A stretch of DNA of 64,000 nucleotides from Acidovorax sp. 1608163. GTDB taxonomy: Bacteria > Pseudomonadota > Gammaproteobacteria > Burkholderiales > Burkholderiaceae_C. The stretch covers positions 2,366,501-2,430,500 of the forward strand of contig NZ_CP033069.1 of assembly GCF_003669015.1 (NCBI RefSeq). Direction: 5' to 3'. The stretch's first letter is position 1. Every line of letters begins with the position of its first letter. The notes under the pieces were generated by a model. That model made no database searches and had not been told where the DNA came from. It saw only the letters and a program-made list of their open reading frames with translations. Both the position numbers and the translations under genes were made by a program. Of the stretch, positions 37,671-46,580 are shown piece after piece.

Positions 37671-38065
37671 TCAGGCTGCGGCACCCGCATGCTTGGCCTT
37701 GTAGTCGTTCACTGCGGCCTTGATGGCGTCTTCCGCCAGGATGGAGCAGTGAATCTTGACCGGAGGCAGTGCCAGCTCTTCGGCAATCACGCTGTTTTTG
37801 AGAGCTGCCGCTTCGTCCAACGTCTTGCCCTTGACCCACTCGGTCACCAGTGACGACGAGGCAATGGCGGAGCCGCAGCCATAGGTTTTGAAGCGTGCGT
37901 CTTCGATCACGCCGGTCTGGGGTTCACCTTGATCTGCAGCTTCATCACGTCACCGCAGGCTGGAGCGCCCACCATGCCGGTGCCCACAGATTCATCACCC
38001 TTGTCGAAAGAGCCCACATTGCGGGGGTTTTCGTAATGGTCAACCACTTTGTCAGAATAAGCCAT
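37671..38065 (-). pseudogene. iscU: iscU scaffold gene with one-base frameshift
   Basis: IscU is the scaffold on which Fe-S clusters are built. The 5' part reads MAYSDKVVDHYENPRNVG ... GAPACGDVMKLQIKVNP, holding the first Cys ligand. It then meets TGA because the coding strand has AACCCCAGACC where AACCCCCAGACC would continue QTGVIEDARFKTYGCGS. The 3' part has the second Cys (YGCGSAIASSS), the HscA-recognition motif LPPVK and the third Cys (KIHCSI). With one C restored the gene is 131 codons plus stop, the normal length. Every active residue is intact, and iscU is close to essential in this type of operon. A base-calling error at a C run is therefore more likely than true loss. It lies 27 bp after iscS. 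Confidence 0.88.
37917..37920 (-). other. frameshift position in iscU
   Basis: The plus strand reads tctggggttcacc. Five G instead of four would join the two halves of iscU in one frame. Confidence 0.85.
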
Positions 38066-38092
38066 GGCAAGTCCTTTGGTCGGTTTGGGCGC

Positions 38093-39307
38093 TCAGTGCG
38101 CGGCCCATTGAATGGTGCTCAGATCCACGCCATCCTTGAACATCTCCCACAGGGGGCTGAGTTCACGCAGCCGGGCCACGTTCTCGCGGATGGTGGAAAT
38201 CGCGTAGTCAATCTCTTCTTCGGTCGTGAAGCGGCCGATGGTCATGCGCAAGCTGCTGTGCGCCAATTCGTCGCTGCGGCCCAGGGCGCGCAACACATAG
38301 CTGGGCTCCAGGCTGGCGGATGTGCAAGCTGAGCCCGACGACACGGCCAAGCCTTTGATGCCCATGATGAGCGATTCGCCTTCGACGAAGTTGAAGCTCA
38401 TGTTGAGGTTTTGCGGCACGCGGCGTTCCATGCTGCCGTTGATGAACACCTGCTCGATGTCCTTCAGGCCGTCCAGCAGGCGCTGCTGCAATGCGCGCGC
38501 CTTGGCATTGCCTTCGATCATTTCTTCCTTGGCAATGCGGAAGGCCTCGCCCATGCCCACGATCTGGTGCGTGGGCAAGGTGCCCGAACGCATGCCGCGC
38601 TCGTGACCGCCGCCATGCATCTGGGCTTCGAGGCGCACGCGGGGCTTGCGGCGCACGTACAAAGCGCCAATGCCTTTGGGGCCGTATGTTTTGTGGGCTG
38701 TCATGCTCATCAGGTCAACCGGCAGCGTGGCCATGTCGATCTCCACACGCCCTGTCGCCTGCGCAGCATCGACATGCAGCAGGATGCCTTTTTCGCGGCA
38801 CAAAGTGCCGATGGCCGGAATATCCTGAATCACGCCGATTTCGTTGTTCACGAACAGGATGCTGATCAGAATAGTGTCTGGGCGGATAGCCGCTTTCAGC
38901 GCGTCCATGTTGACCAGGCCGTCTTCCTGCACATCCAGGTAAGTCACATCAAAGCCTTGGCGCTCCAGCTCACGCATGGTGTCGAGCACGGCTTTGTGTT
39001 CGGTCTTGAGCGTGATGAGGTGCTTGCCCTTGCCTTTGTAGAACTGGGCTGCGCCCTTGAGGGCCAGATTGATCGACTCTGTGGCGCCGCTGGTCCAGAC
39101 GATCTCGCGGGGGTCGGCACCAATCAAGTCGGCCACCTGGACGCGTGCGTTTTCCACGGCCTCTTCCGCTTCCCAGCCCCAGGCATGGCTGCGGGAAGCC
39201 GGGTTGCCGAAATGCTCACGCAACCAGGGAATCATCGCATCCACTACGCGTGGGTCTACAGGGGTGGTCGCACCGTAGTCGAGATAAATAGGAAAGTGAG
39301 GAGTCAT
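38093..39307 (-). CDS. iscS: cysteine desulfurase
   Basis: A 404-residue PLP enzyme that takes sulfur from cysteine for Fe-S clusters and tRNA thiolation. [12 protein letters not shown] opens the protein. The PLP Lys lies in [17 protein letters not shown]. The persulfide Cys lies in [16 protein letters not shown]. The C-terminal [12 protein letters not shown] is typical of IscS. The protein is full length. It follows iscR by 118 bp and precedes iscU by 27 bp. Confidence 0.96.
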   Translation of the reverse strand: MTPHFPIYLDYGATTPVDPRVVDAMIPWLREHFGNPASRSHAWGWEAEEAVENARVQVADLIGADPREIVWTSGATESINLALKGAAQFYKGKGKHLITLKTEHKAVLDTMRELERQGFDVTYLDVQEDGLVNMDALKAAIRPDTILISILFVNNEIGVIQDIPAIGTLCREKGILLHVDAAQATGRVEIDMATLPVDLMSMTAHKTYGPKGIGALYVRRKPRVRLEAQMHGGGHERGMRSGTLPTHQIVGMGEAFRIAKEEMIEGNAKARALQQRLLDGLKDIEQVFINGSMERRVPQNLNMSFNFVEGESLIMGIKGLAVSSGSACTSASLEPSYVLRALGRSDELAHSSLRMTIGRFTTEEEIDYAISTIRENVARLRELSPLWEMFKDGVDLSTIQWAAH

Positions 39308-39425
39308 GTGGATCGCTGGCTCAGTTGGCGTTTCTGGCTGGCAGCAAAAAACGGTTGGCGTTGAGAAAACAGTGAAAAACGTTCAAGGCGCTGCCGGCCC
39401 CAAGGCCCTGTTCAGCGCAGCCCCT

Positions 39426-39962
39426 TCAGGACTTGGCGAAAACGTTGCCGAGTGCAAACACCGAGTTGGGGGCGTTCACACGGATGGGTTTGACCACGGG
39501 CGTGGTGGAAATAGCGCGGCGCACCACCGGCTTGTCTTCAATCTGCACGCCCTTGGCCAGTTGCTCATCAACCAGCTTTTGGAGGGTGACCGAATCCAAA
39601 AACTCCACCATGCGCTGGTTCAGCGATGCCCACAGCTCGTGTGTCATGCAGCGACCGGCTTCGCCCAGGCAGTTTTCTTTGCCGCCGCATTGGGTGGCAT
39701 CAATGGGCTCATCCACCGAGACAATGATGTCGGCGACAGTGATTTCGCCCGCCTTGCGGGCCAGTGTGTATCCACCGCCAGGGCCACGGGTGGATTCCAC
39801 CAATTCATGGCGACGCAGCTTGCCGAACAGCTGTTCAAGGTAAGACAGGGAAATTTGTTGGCGCTGGCTGATGGCTGCCAGTGTGACGGGGCCGTTGTTC
39901 TGGCGCAGGGCCAAGTCGATCATGGCGGTGACTGCAAACCGGCCTTTGGTGGTGAGACGCAT
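39426..39962 (-). CDS. iscR: Rrf2-family Fe-S regulator of the isc operon
   Basis: A 178-residue repressor. The N-terminal winged helix starts MRLTTKGRFAVTAMIDLAL and has the recognition helix SLSYLEQLFGKLRRHELV. The cluster Cys are in CGGKENCLGEAGRC. Holo-IscR represses its own operon; the apo form activates other genes. The frame extends to 40016, but ATG 39962 follows AAGGAGCTTTCC. The promoter region with a probable IscR box lies about 160 bp upstream. Confidence 0.95.
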   Translation of the reverse strand: MRLTTKGRFAVTAMIDLALRQNNGPVTLAAISQRQQISLSYLEQLFGKLRRHELVESTRGPGGGYTLARKAGEITVADIIVSVDEPIDATQCGGKENCLGEAGRCMTHELWASLNQRMVEFLDSVTLQKLVDEQLAKGVQIEDKPVVRRAISTTPVVKPIRVNAPNSVFALGNVFAKS

Positions 39963-40114
39963 GGAAAGCTCCTTGTGCTGAGGCTCGTTCGTTAAAGAAA
40001 CTGCCTGCGCTGGCAAGTGGTCAGCACGGGCACCGTCTCCGCCCCTTACTCCGCACAGCTTTGCCTGCCACGGAGCCCTTCATCGTTGGGCTTTGTTCTT
40101 GAGTATTTTGTAAG

Positions 40115-40148
40115 AGTATACCACAAATCCCTATCGAATTGGTCGGAT
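40115..40148 (-). promoter_or_regulatory. iscR promoter with probable type-1 IscR box
   Basis: On the minus strand ATCCGACCAATTC then GATAGGGATT (40126-40148) matches the half-site pattern of type-1 IscR sites as I remember them from betaproteobacteria (GAC...AATTC...GGGATT). A -10 hexamer TATACT (40115-40120) lies just downstream. This fits autorepression of the isc operon. Confidence 0.5.
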
Positions 40149-40207
40149 TAAGAAACCAATGGGTCACGAATTCGCCAGTCACGTATTGACCTGGACAAGA
40201 CAGCGTT

Positions 40208-42298
40208 TCACAGCGCCACGGAGTCTCCGCCATGCGCCCCGAAAGCGCGGTCCTTCAGTTGGCTCAACTGGTCGCGCACGCGGGCTGCCTGCTCGAACTC
40301 CAGGTTCCGCGCGTGGTCCAGCATCAGCTTTTCCAGGCGCTTGATTTCCTTGGCGATGTCTTTCTCTGACATCTCTTCCACCTGGGCGCGCTGCATGGCT
40401 TCTTGCTCCAGCCGCTCGGCATCCTTGCCCGCTTTTTCACTGTAAACCCCGTCAATCAGGTCTCTTACCCTCTTGACAATGCTGCGCGGCGTAATGCCAT
40501 GGGCTTCGTTGTGCGCAATTTGCTTGATGCGCCGTCGCTCCGTCTCCCCCATTGCCTTTTTCATCGACTCGGTGATGCGGTCGGCATACAGAATGGCCCG
40601 GCCATTCAGGTTCCGCGCCGCCCGGCCAATGGTCTGGATCAGGCTGCGCTCGGCCCGCAAGAAGCCTTCTTTGTCGGCATCCAGAATCGCCACGAGCGAT
40701 ACCTCTGGAATGTCCAACCCCTCGCGCAGCAGATTGATGCCCACCAGCACATCAAAGGCGCCCAGGCGCAAATCGCGGATGATTTCCACCCGCTCCACCG
40801 TGTCCACGTCGCTGTGCAGATAGCGCACCTTCACCCCGTTGTCGGTCAGGTAGTCGGTCAGCTGCTCGGCCATGCGCTTGGTCAGCGTCGTGATGAGCAC
40901 GCGTTCGTGCTTCTCAACGCGGATGCGGATTTCTTGCAGCACATCGTCAACTTGGTGCGTGGCCGGGCGCACCTCCACGATAGGGTCGACCAAGCCCGTG
41001 GGGCGCACGACCTGGTCTACAACCTGGCCGGAGTGCGTCTTTTCATAGTCGGCCGGGGTGGCCGTCACAAAAATCGCCTGCCGCATGCGCTGCTCAAACT
41101 CCTCAAACTTGAGGGGCCGGTTGTCCATCGCTGAAGGCAGGCGAAACCCGTACTCGACCAGCGTGGTCTTGCGCGCCCGGTCGCCGTTGTACATGGCCGA
41201 GAGCTGCCCGATCATCTGGTGGCTCTCGTCCAGAAACATGAGCGAGTCTTTGGGCATGTAGTCGGTCAGCGTGCTCGGTGGATCGCCTGGCGCCGCGCCC
41301 GACAGGTGGCGCGTGTAGTTTTCAATGCCCTTGCAGTGCCCCACTTCGCTGAGCATCTCCAGATCAAACCGGGTGCGCTGCTCCAGGCGCTGGGCCTCCA
41401 CCAGCTTGCCATCGGCCACCAGTTGCTGCAGGCGCTCGGCCAGCTCGATCTTGATGGTCTCCACCGCCGCCAGCACCTTGTCGCGCGGCGTCACGTAGTG
41501 GCTGCTGGGGTACACGGTAAAGCGCGGGATCTTTTGTTTGACTCGCCCCGTGAGCGGGTCGAACAGCTGCAGGCTCTCGATCTCGTCGTCAAACAACTCG
41601 ATGCGGATGGCCAGCTCGGAATGTTCGGCCGGAAACACATCGATGGTGTCGCCCCGCACGCGGAACTTGCCGCGCGAAAAATCCGCCTCATTGCGCTGGT
41701 ACTGCATGCGGATCAGCTGGGCGATCACATCGCGCTGGCCCAGCTTGTCACCGCTGCGCAGCGTCATCACCATGCGGTGGTAACTCTCTGGCTCACCAAT
41801 ACCGTAGATGGCGGACACCGTGGCCACGATGACCACATCCTTGCGCTCCATCAGGCTCTTGGTGCACGACAGGCGCATCTGCTCGATGTGTTCGTTGATG
41901 GCGCTGTCTTTTTCAATGAACAGATCGCGCTGCGGCACATAGGCCTCGGGCTGGTAGTAGTCGTAGTAGCTCACGAAGTACTCGACAGCGTTCTTGGGGA
42001 AGAACTCGCGAAACTCGCTGTACAACTGCGCCGCCAGCGTTTTGTTGGGCGCAAACACAATGGCGGGGCGGCCCATGCGGGCAATGACGTTGGCCATGGT
42101 GAAGGTCTTGCCCGAGCCCGTCACACCCAACAGCGTCTGAAACGCCTCCCCATCCCGCAGCCCCTCCACCAGCTTGGCGATGGCCTCAGGCTGGTCGCCC
42201 GCAGGCGGATACGGCTGAAACAGCTCAAAAGGCGAATCAGGAAAGCGAACGAACTCGCCCTCTTGCGCGGGCGGTATGGATTCAGTCAATTCCAGCAT
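40208..42298 (-). CDS. uvrB: excinuclease ABC subunit B
   Basis: A 696-residue helicase-like subunit of nucleotide excision repair that loads on damaged DNA after UvrA. Walker A is [15 protein letters not shown]. The beta-hairpin region is [15 protein letters not shown]. The DEAH-like box is [12 protein letters not shown], and the helicase motifs [13 protein letters not shown] and [12 protein letters not shown] are present. The C-terminal UVR domain ([19 protein letters not shown]) binds UvrC. The frame extends to a TTG at 42310, but ATG 42298 (MLELTES) is the likelier start. It is divergent from the aminotransferase gene. Confidence 0.96.
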   Translation of the reverse strand: MLELTESIPPAQEGEFVRFPDSPFELFQPYPPAGDQPEAIAKLVEGLRDGEAFQTLLGVTGSGKTFTMANVIARMGRPAIVFAPNKTLAAQLYSEFREFFPKNAVEYFVSYYDYYQPEAYVPQRDLFIEKDSAINEHIEQMRLSCTKSLMERKDVVIVATVSAIYGIGEPESYHRMVMTLRSGDKLGQRDVIAQLIRMQYQRNEADFSRGKFRVRGDTIDVFPAEHSELAIRIELFDDEIESLQLFDPLTGRVKQKIPRFTVYPSSHYVTPRDKVLAAVETIKIELAERLQQLVADGKLVEAQRLEQRTRFDLEMLSEVGHCKGIENYTRHLSGAAPGDPPSTLTDYMPKDSLMFLDESHQMIGQLSAMYNGDRARKTTLVEYGFRLPSAMDNRPLKFEEFEQRMRQAIFVTATPADYEKTHSGQVVDQVVRPTGLVDPIVEVRPATHQVDDVLQEIRIRVEKHERVLITTLTKRMAEQLTDYLTDNGVKVRYLHSDVDTVERVEIIRDLRLGAFDVLVGINLLREGLDIPEVSLVAILDADKEGFLRAERSLIQTIGRAARNLNGRAILYADRITESMKKAMGETERRRIKQIAHNEAHGITPRSIVKRVRDLIDGVYSEKAGKDAERLEQEAMQRAQVEEMSEKDIAKEIKRLEKLMLDHARNLEFEQAARVRDQLSQLKDRAFGAHGGDSVAL

Positions 42299-42403
42299 GG
42301 ATGTCGTCAACGGTTGGTGTGGGCAGGCCGTTAAAATCGGCGGAACCCGGCACAGTACACCACGCCCGGATTCTTCGCTACTGACAACCTTTCAAGGATT
42401 TTC

Positions 42404-43612
42404 ATGTCTCTGTTCACCGCCGTCGAAATGGCCCCCCGCGACCCCATCCTGGGTCTGAACGAACAATTCAACGCAGACACCAACCCCAACAAGGTCAACC
42501 TGGGCGTGGGCGTGTATTTCGACGACAACGGCAAGCTGCCCCTGCTGCAATGCGTGCAAGCCGCTGAAAAGGCCATGATGGACAAGCCCACCGCCCGTGG
42601 CTACCTGCCCATCGACGGCATTGCTGCCTACGACGCCGCCGTGAAGGGCCTGGTGTTCGGCGCTGAGTCCGACGTCGTCAAGAGCGGCCGCGTGGCCACC
42701 GTGCAAGCCATTGGCGGCACCGGCGGCCTGAAGATCGGCGCCGACTTCCTCAAGAAAATCAGCCCCAACGCCACCGTGCTGATTTCTGACCCCAGCTGGG
42801 AAAACCACCGCGCGCTGTTCACCAACGCCGGCTTCCCGGTGGATACCTACCCCTACTTCGACCAAAGCGCCAACGGCGGCCTGGGCGGCATCAACTTCGA
42901 AGGCATGCTGGCCAAGCTGAAGGCCGCTGCGGCGGGCACCATCGTGCTGCTGCACGCTTGCTGCCACAACCCCACCGGCTACGACATCACCGCCGCCCAA
43001 TGGGAGCAAGTGATTGCCGTGGTGAAGGAACGCAACCTCACTGCCTTCCTGGACATGGCCTACCAAGGCTTTGGCTACGGCATCGCTGAAGACGGTGCTG
43101 TGATCGCCAAGTTTGTGGCCGCTGGCCTGAACATCTTTGTGTCCACCAGCTTCTCCAAGAGCTTCAGCCTGTACGGCGAGCGCGTGGGTGCCCTGAGCGT
43201 GGTCGGCAGCACCAAGGAAGAAACCGACCGCGTGCTTAGCCAGCTCAAGATCGCCATCCGCACCAACTACTCCAACCCACCCACCCACGGTGGCGCCATC
43301 GTGGCTGCCGTGCTGGGCAACCCTGAGTTGCGCACACTGTGGGAAAAAGAACTGGGCGAGATGCGGGTGCGCATCAAGGCCATGCGCCAAAAGCTGGTCG
43401 ATGGCCTGAAGGCCGCTGGCGTGGCCAAGGACATGTCCTTCATCACCACCCAGATCGGCATGTTCAGCTACTCCGGCCTGTCCAAGGACCAGATGGTGCG
43501 CCTGCGCAGCGAGTTCGGCGTGTACGGCACCGACACGGGCCGCATGTGCGTGGCTGCGCTCAACAGCAAGAACATCGACTACGTCTGCCAAGCCATTGCC
43601 AAGGTCATCTGA
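42404..43612 (+). CDS. tyrB: aromatic-amino-acid / aspartate aminotransferase
   Basis: A 402-residue PLP transaminase of class I (AspC/TyrB subgroup). The start MSLFTAVEMAPRDPILG is typical of the group. The PLP Lys is in STSFSKSFSLYGERVGA, YSNPPTHGGAIV is the conserved substrate loop, and the Arg binding the alpha-carboxylate lies near the C-terminus. AAGGATTTTC precedes the ATG. Betaproteobacterial members usually accept both aromatic amino acids and aspartate; the symbol is by family habit rather than proof. Confidence 0.9.
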   Translation: MSLFTAVEMAPRDPILGLNEQFNADTNPNKVNLGVGVYFDDNGKLPLLQCVQAAEKAMMDKPTARGYLPIDGIAAYDAAVKGLVFGAESDVVKSGRVATVQAIGGTGGLKIGADFLKKISPNATVLISDPSWENHRALFTNAGFPVDTYPYFDQSANGGLGGINFEGMLAKLKAAAAGTIVLLHACCHNPTGYDITAAQWEQVIAVVKERNLTAFLDMAYQGFGYGIAEDGAVIAKFVAAGLNIFVSTSFSKSFSLYGERVGALSVVGSTKEETDRVLSQLKIAIRTNYSNPPTHGGAIVAAVLGNPELRTLWEKELGEMRVRIKAMRQKLVDGLKAAGVAKDMSFITTQIGMFSYSGLSKDQMVRLRSEFGVYGTDTGRMCVAALNSKNIDYVCQAIAKVI

Positions 43613-44207
43613 TCTGACTGAAGAAGCGGCGCTGCGGCGCCGATTCACGAGCGAAGCGCTCCAGAACCCGTACAACGCGGCCATTCTGGAGCGTTTGCCG
43701 CTTCTGGGCCTGCCGGATGCCTGGCTGGTGGCCGGCTGCCTCTTTCAGACCGCGTGGAACCTGGACAGCGGCTTTGCACCCACGGCGCATATCAAGGACT
43801 ACGACCTGTTTTTCTTTGATGCGTCAGATATGTCTGAAGCGGCAGAGCAGCAGGTGCAAGCCCGTGTCACCGCCCTCTTTGCCGATCTGCCGATCACCGT
43901 GGAGGCCAAGAACCAGGCCCGCGTGCACCTTTGGTACGAACAGTGGTTTGGCTACCCCTACGAAGCGTTGCAGTCCGCCAGCCAGGGGATTGAGCGGTTT
44001 CTGGTGCCCTGCACCTGCGTAGGCTTGCAACCTGCAGCTCGGGCCGCAGTACCCAACCTTTACGCGCCATATGGCCTGCAAGAGTTGTACCGCGGCATAT
44101 TGCGGCCCAACCCGCAGTGCCCGCACCTGCCGTTGTTCAAGGCCAAGGCACAAAGCTACCGCGAGCGCTGGACCTGGCTGGACATCCAGGAGATGGTGAA
44201 CCAGTGA
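43596..44207 (+). CDS. nucleotidyltransferase-like protein (NTP_transf_6)
   Basis: A 203-residue protein with the NTP_transf_6/COG3575 pattern: DAWLVAGCLFQTAWN, IKDYDLFFFDASD (two acidic residues of the nucleotidyltransferase-fold active site), RVHLWYEQWFGYPY, and YAPYGLQELYRGILRPNP near the end. The TTG at 43596 overlaps the aminotransferase stop by 17 bp and is the only start that keeps the complete domain; a ribosome-binding site is not obvious, so translation may be coupled. Substrate is unknown. Confidence 0.78.
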   Translation: MPRSSDLTEEAALRRRFTSEALQNPYNAAILERLPLLGLPDAWLVAGCLFQTAWNLDSGFAPTAHIKDYDLFFFDASDMSEAAEQQVQARVTALFADLPITVEAKNQARVHLWYEQWFGYPYEALQSASQGIERFLVPCTCVGLQPAARAAVPNLYAPYGLQELYRGILRPNPQCPHLPLFKAKAQSYRERWTWLDIQEMVNQ

Positions 44208-44260
44208 GCGACGCCCGCCGATGACCTGCTCGGTGGGCCGCAGAGTTCTAGCCTTTTAAG

Positions 44261-44300
44261 CCTCTAGCGCTTTAAATAAAAGCGCTGGCAGCTATCAAAA
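44261..44300. repeat. short dispersed palindrome
   Basis: The sequence cctctagcgctttaaataaa continues agcgctggcagctatcaaaa. The stem AGCGCTTT/AAAGCGCT lies between two convergent genes. It is the same family as 7306, 24152 and 50211. Confidence 0.75.
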
Positions 44301-44316
44301 GCAGAGCAATTTGCCA

Positions 44317-45237
44317 CTACCCCCAAAGCACCGACCGCATCGAAATCGACGCCGACTGGTAGCCCGTGTTGAAAAACCGGGGCATCTCCGTGGCCTGCAC
44401 AGCGCCTGCGGCGTACAGCAAGGGCAAGTAATGCTCATGCGTGGGATGCGCCTGCTTGGCGATGGCGCCCAGGCTCAGAAAGTCCTGCAGCGCGCTCAAC
44501 TGGCCCTTCTTGATCTGCTCTTGCACCACGGTGTCGAACTCGGCAGCCCAGTCATAAGCCTCGTTGGCGGCGCTGCCCCGGCGCGTCACGCGCAGGTTGT
44601 GCACGATGTTGCCGCTGCCCACAATCAACACCCCGCGCTCGCGCAAGCGTTGAATCTGCTGGCCCAGCGCGTAATGCTCGGCAGGCGGGCGGCTGTAGTC
44701 CATGCTCAGTTGCAGCACCGGGATGTGCGCCTTGGGGAACATGGGCTTGAGCACCGACCAGGTACCGTGGTCCAGACCCCACTCGCCATCGTCCACGCCC
44801 AGTGCCGCGCCCGTGGACGGAGACTTCAGCTCAGCCGCCAGGCCCCGGGCTACGGCAGGGGCACCGGGGGCTGGGTACTGCTGGTCAAACAATTCCTGAG
44901 GAAAGCCACCAAAATCGTGAATGGTCTTGGGGCTGGCCATGCCCGTGAGCTGCCAGCCGCCGCTTGTGAGCCAGTGGGCCGATACGCACAAGATCAGCTG
45001 AGGCTGCACGGCGCGGGCCAGCAGCTCGCTGCCCACGGCCTGCCAGCTGCGGCGCCACGCGTTGTCTTCAATGGCGTTCATGGGGCTGCCGTGGCCCACA
45101 AACAGCACCGGCATGCGGGGCGATGGCTTGAGGGCTTGCAGCAGCGGCAAGCCCGCTGCGCTGGACAAAGAGGTCATGAAGGCTCCCGAGGAAGCGGCCA
45201 GCCCTGCCAGGGCGGCCAAAGAGGTTCTGCGTTGCAT
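44317..45237 (-). CDS. ygiD: DODA-type extradiol dioxygenase
   Basis: A 306-residue member of the LigB/4,5-DOPA dioxygenase family. Metal-site motifs are VLFVGHGSPMNAIED (His), LILCVSAHWLTSGG (His), HDFGGFPQELFDQQYPAPG and VGSGNIVHNLRV. Unlike E. coli YgiD it has an N-terminal leader MQRRTSLAALAGLAASSGA with paired Arg and a hydrophobic stretch, resembling a twin-arginine signal; export is therefore possible. It should open an aromatic ring next to a diol; the natural substrate is unknown. It is convergent with the gene before it. Confidence 0.83.
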   Translation of the reverse strand: MQRRTSLAALAGLAASSGAFMTSLSSAAGLPLLQALKPSPRMPVLFVGHGSPMNAIEDNAWRRSWQAVGSELLARAVQPQLILCVSAHWLTSGGWQLTGMASPKTIHDFGGFPQELFDQQYPAPGAPAVARGLAAELKSPSTGAALGVDDGEWGLDHGTWSVLKPMFPKAHIPVLQLSMDYSRPPAEHYALGQQIQRLRERGVLIVGSGNIVHNLRVTRRGSAANEAYDWAAEFDTVVQEQIKKGQLSALQDFLSLGAIAKQAHPTHEHYLPLLYAAGAVQATEMPRFFNTGYQSASISMRSVLWG

Positions 45238-45367
45238 AGGGCAAAGGCGAAGGGAGCTACCGTAACAAATTATGTATAACCCGGTGAAGGACGCCGCGCC
45301 CCAGGCAAAGTTCCTTCTTTCAACGGGTTCTCAGCCCCTTCAATCGCCCGCCATTCCCCCATTTGCC

Positions 45368-46258
45368 ATGCCCACCCTGCCCCTCCAGCCGCTGCGCGGC
45401 ACCCGCATCCTGAGCCTGGCGCTTAACCTGCCCGGCCCCGCCGCCTTGCTGCGCTGTGCACGCATGGGCGCCATCTGCACCAAGCTCGAAGCACCCGCCA
45501 CCCCGCCATACCCCAGCGCAGACCCCATGGCGCTGTACAGCCCCCGGGCCTACAGCGACATGCACCAGGGCATCGCCGTGCTGCAAGCCCACCTCAAGAC
45601 GGACGACGGCCAGGCCACGCTGCATGCCGAGCTGGCGCGCACCGACGTGCTGATCACATCCTTTCGCCCGTCGGCCCTGACCAAGCTGGGTCTGGGCTGG
45701 GCGGCATTGCATGCGCGGTACCCCCGCTTGTCGGTGGTGCAGATCGTGGGGGCCGCAGGCACGCGTGCCGAAGAGCCCGGCCACGACCTCACCTACCTGG
45801 CCGACGCAGGCTTGTTGGCAGGCACCGACATGCCCCCCACGCTCTACGCCGACATGGGCGGCGCGCTGATGGCCAGCGAGGCCGTGCTGCAAGCCCTGCT
45901 GGGCCGTGCCCAGACCGGCGAAGGCCAGCAGCTGGAAGTGGCCCTGGCCGCCGCCGCCGCCTGGCTGGCCCAGCCACACCACTGGGGGCTGACCACCCCA
46001 GACGGTGACGTGGGCGGGGCGCACGCGGGCTACCGCATCTACCCCTGCGCCAATGGCCGCGTGGCCGTGGCTGCGCTGGAACCCCACTTCGCCGCCCGCC
46101 TGTGCGCCGCCGCAGGCCTGCCCGCACAGGGCGACGCCGCCACCTTGCGTGCCCCAGCCACCCATGTAGCGGTGGCCGCCTTCATCGCCACCCAGACGCG
46201 CGCGCAGCTGGATGCGCTGGCGCAAGCGCAGGACATTCCGCTGCACACGCTGCCTTGA
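45368..46258 (+). CDS. CaiB/BaiF-type CoA transferase family protein
   Basis: A 296-residue protein of the class III CoA-transferase/alpha-methylacyl-CoA racemase fold. The opening LRGTRILSLALNLPGP, then RMGAICTKLEAP, and later DVLITSFRPSALTKLGLG, GHDLTYLADAGLL and GRAQTGEGQQLEVAL follow the family pattern in order. It is shorter than full CoA transferases (about 400), like racemase-type members. The frame is open to 45272 but ATG 45368 begins the domain. The catalytic Asp/His set cannot be assigned with certainty. It stands alone. Confidence 0.75.
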   Translation: MPTLPLQPLRGTRILSLALNLPGPAALLRCARMGAICTKLEAPATPPYPSADPMALYSPRAYSDMHQGIAVLQAHLKTDDGQATLHAELARTDVLITSFRPSALTKLGLGWAALHARYPRLSVVQIVGAAGTRAEEPGHDLTYLADAGLLAGTDMPPTLYADMGGALMASEAVLQALLGRAQTGEGQQLEVALAAAAAWLAQPHHWGLTTPDGDVGGAHAGYRIYPCANGRVAVAALEPHFAARLCAAAGLPAQGDAATLRAPATHVAVAAFIATQTRAQLDALAQAQDIPLHTLP

Positions 46259-46580
46259 TCATGGAAGTCCTGATGGCAAGTACCTAGCCTTGACTCAGCG
46301 AGGCCTCAAGCAGCTGTCGGTGATATTGCTCGGACAATTTGGAACGCCAATAGAGCGCGATAGGATCACAGCGTCTAACCCAGGAATCCGCTGCGCGAAT
46401 TGAGCGGCAAGTGCGCGCAGCGGATCAGGATGGGCAGCTAGGTGCATGGAAATATGCTGCCTATCTTGATAGGTGATATTTATTTCCTGCCGAAATAAAA
46501 GATATAAAATTATAATAATAGCAACCGAAATCAATGCTTAAAAAGCATTCATCTCCAGTTGTTTTAAATAATCAAAGACC
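46259..46580. other. 322-bp gap with a possible gene remnant
   Basis: Composition shifts from GC-rich to strongly AT-rich at about 46480, the border of the acquired gene to the right. On the minus strand, ending near 46286, a frame reads ALYWRSKLSEQYHRQLL EASLSQG then stop; it looks protein-like but has no start and only about 50 open codons. It may be the 3' stump of a lost gene. No complete gene is supported. Confidence 0.35.
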
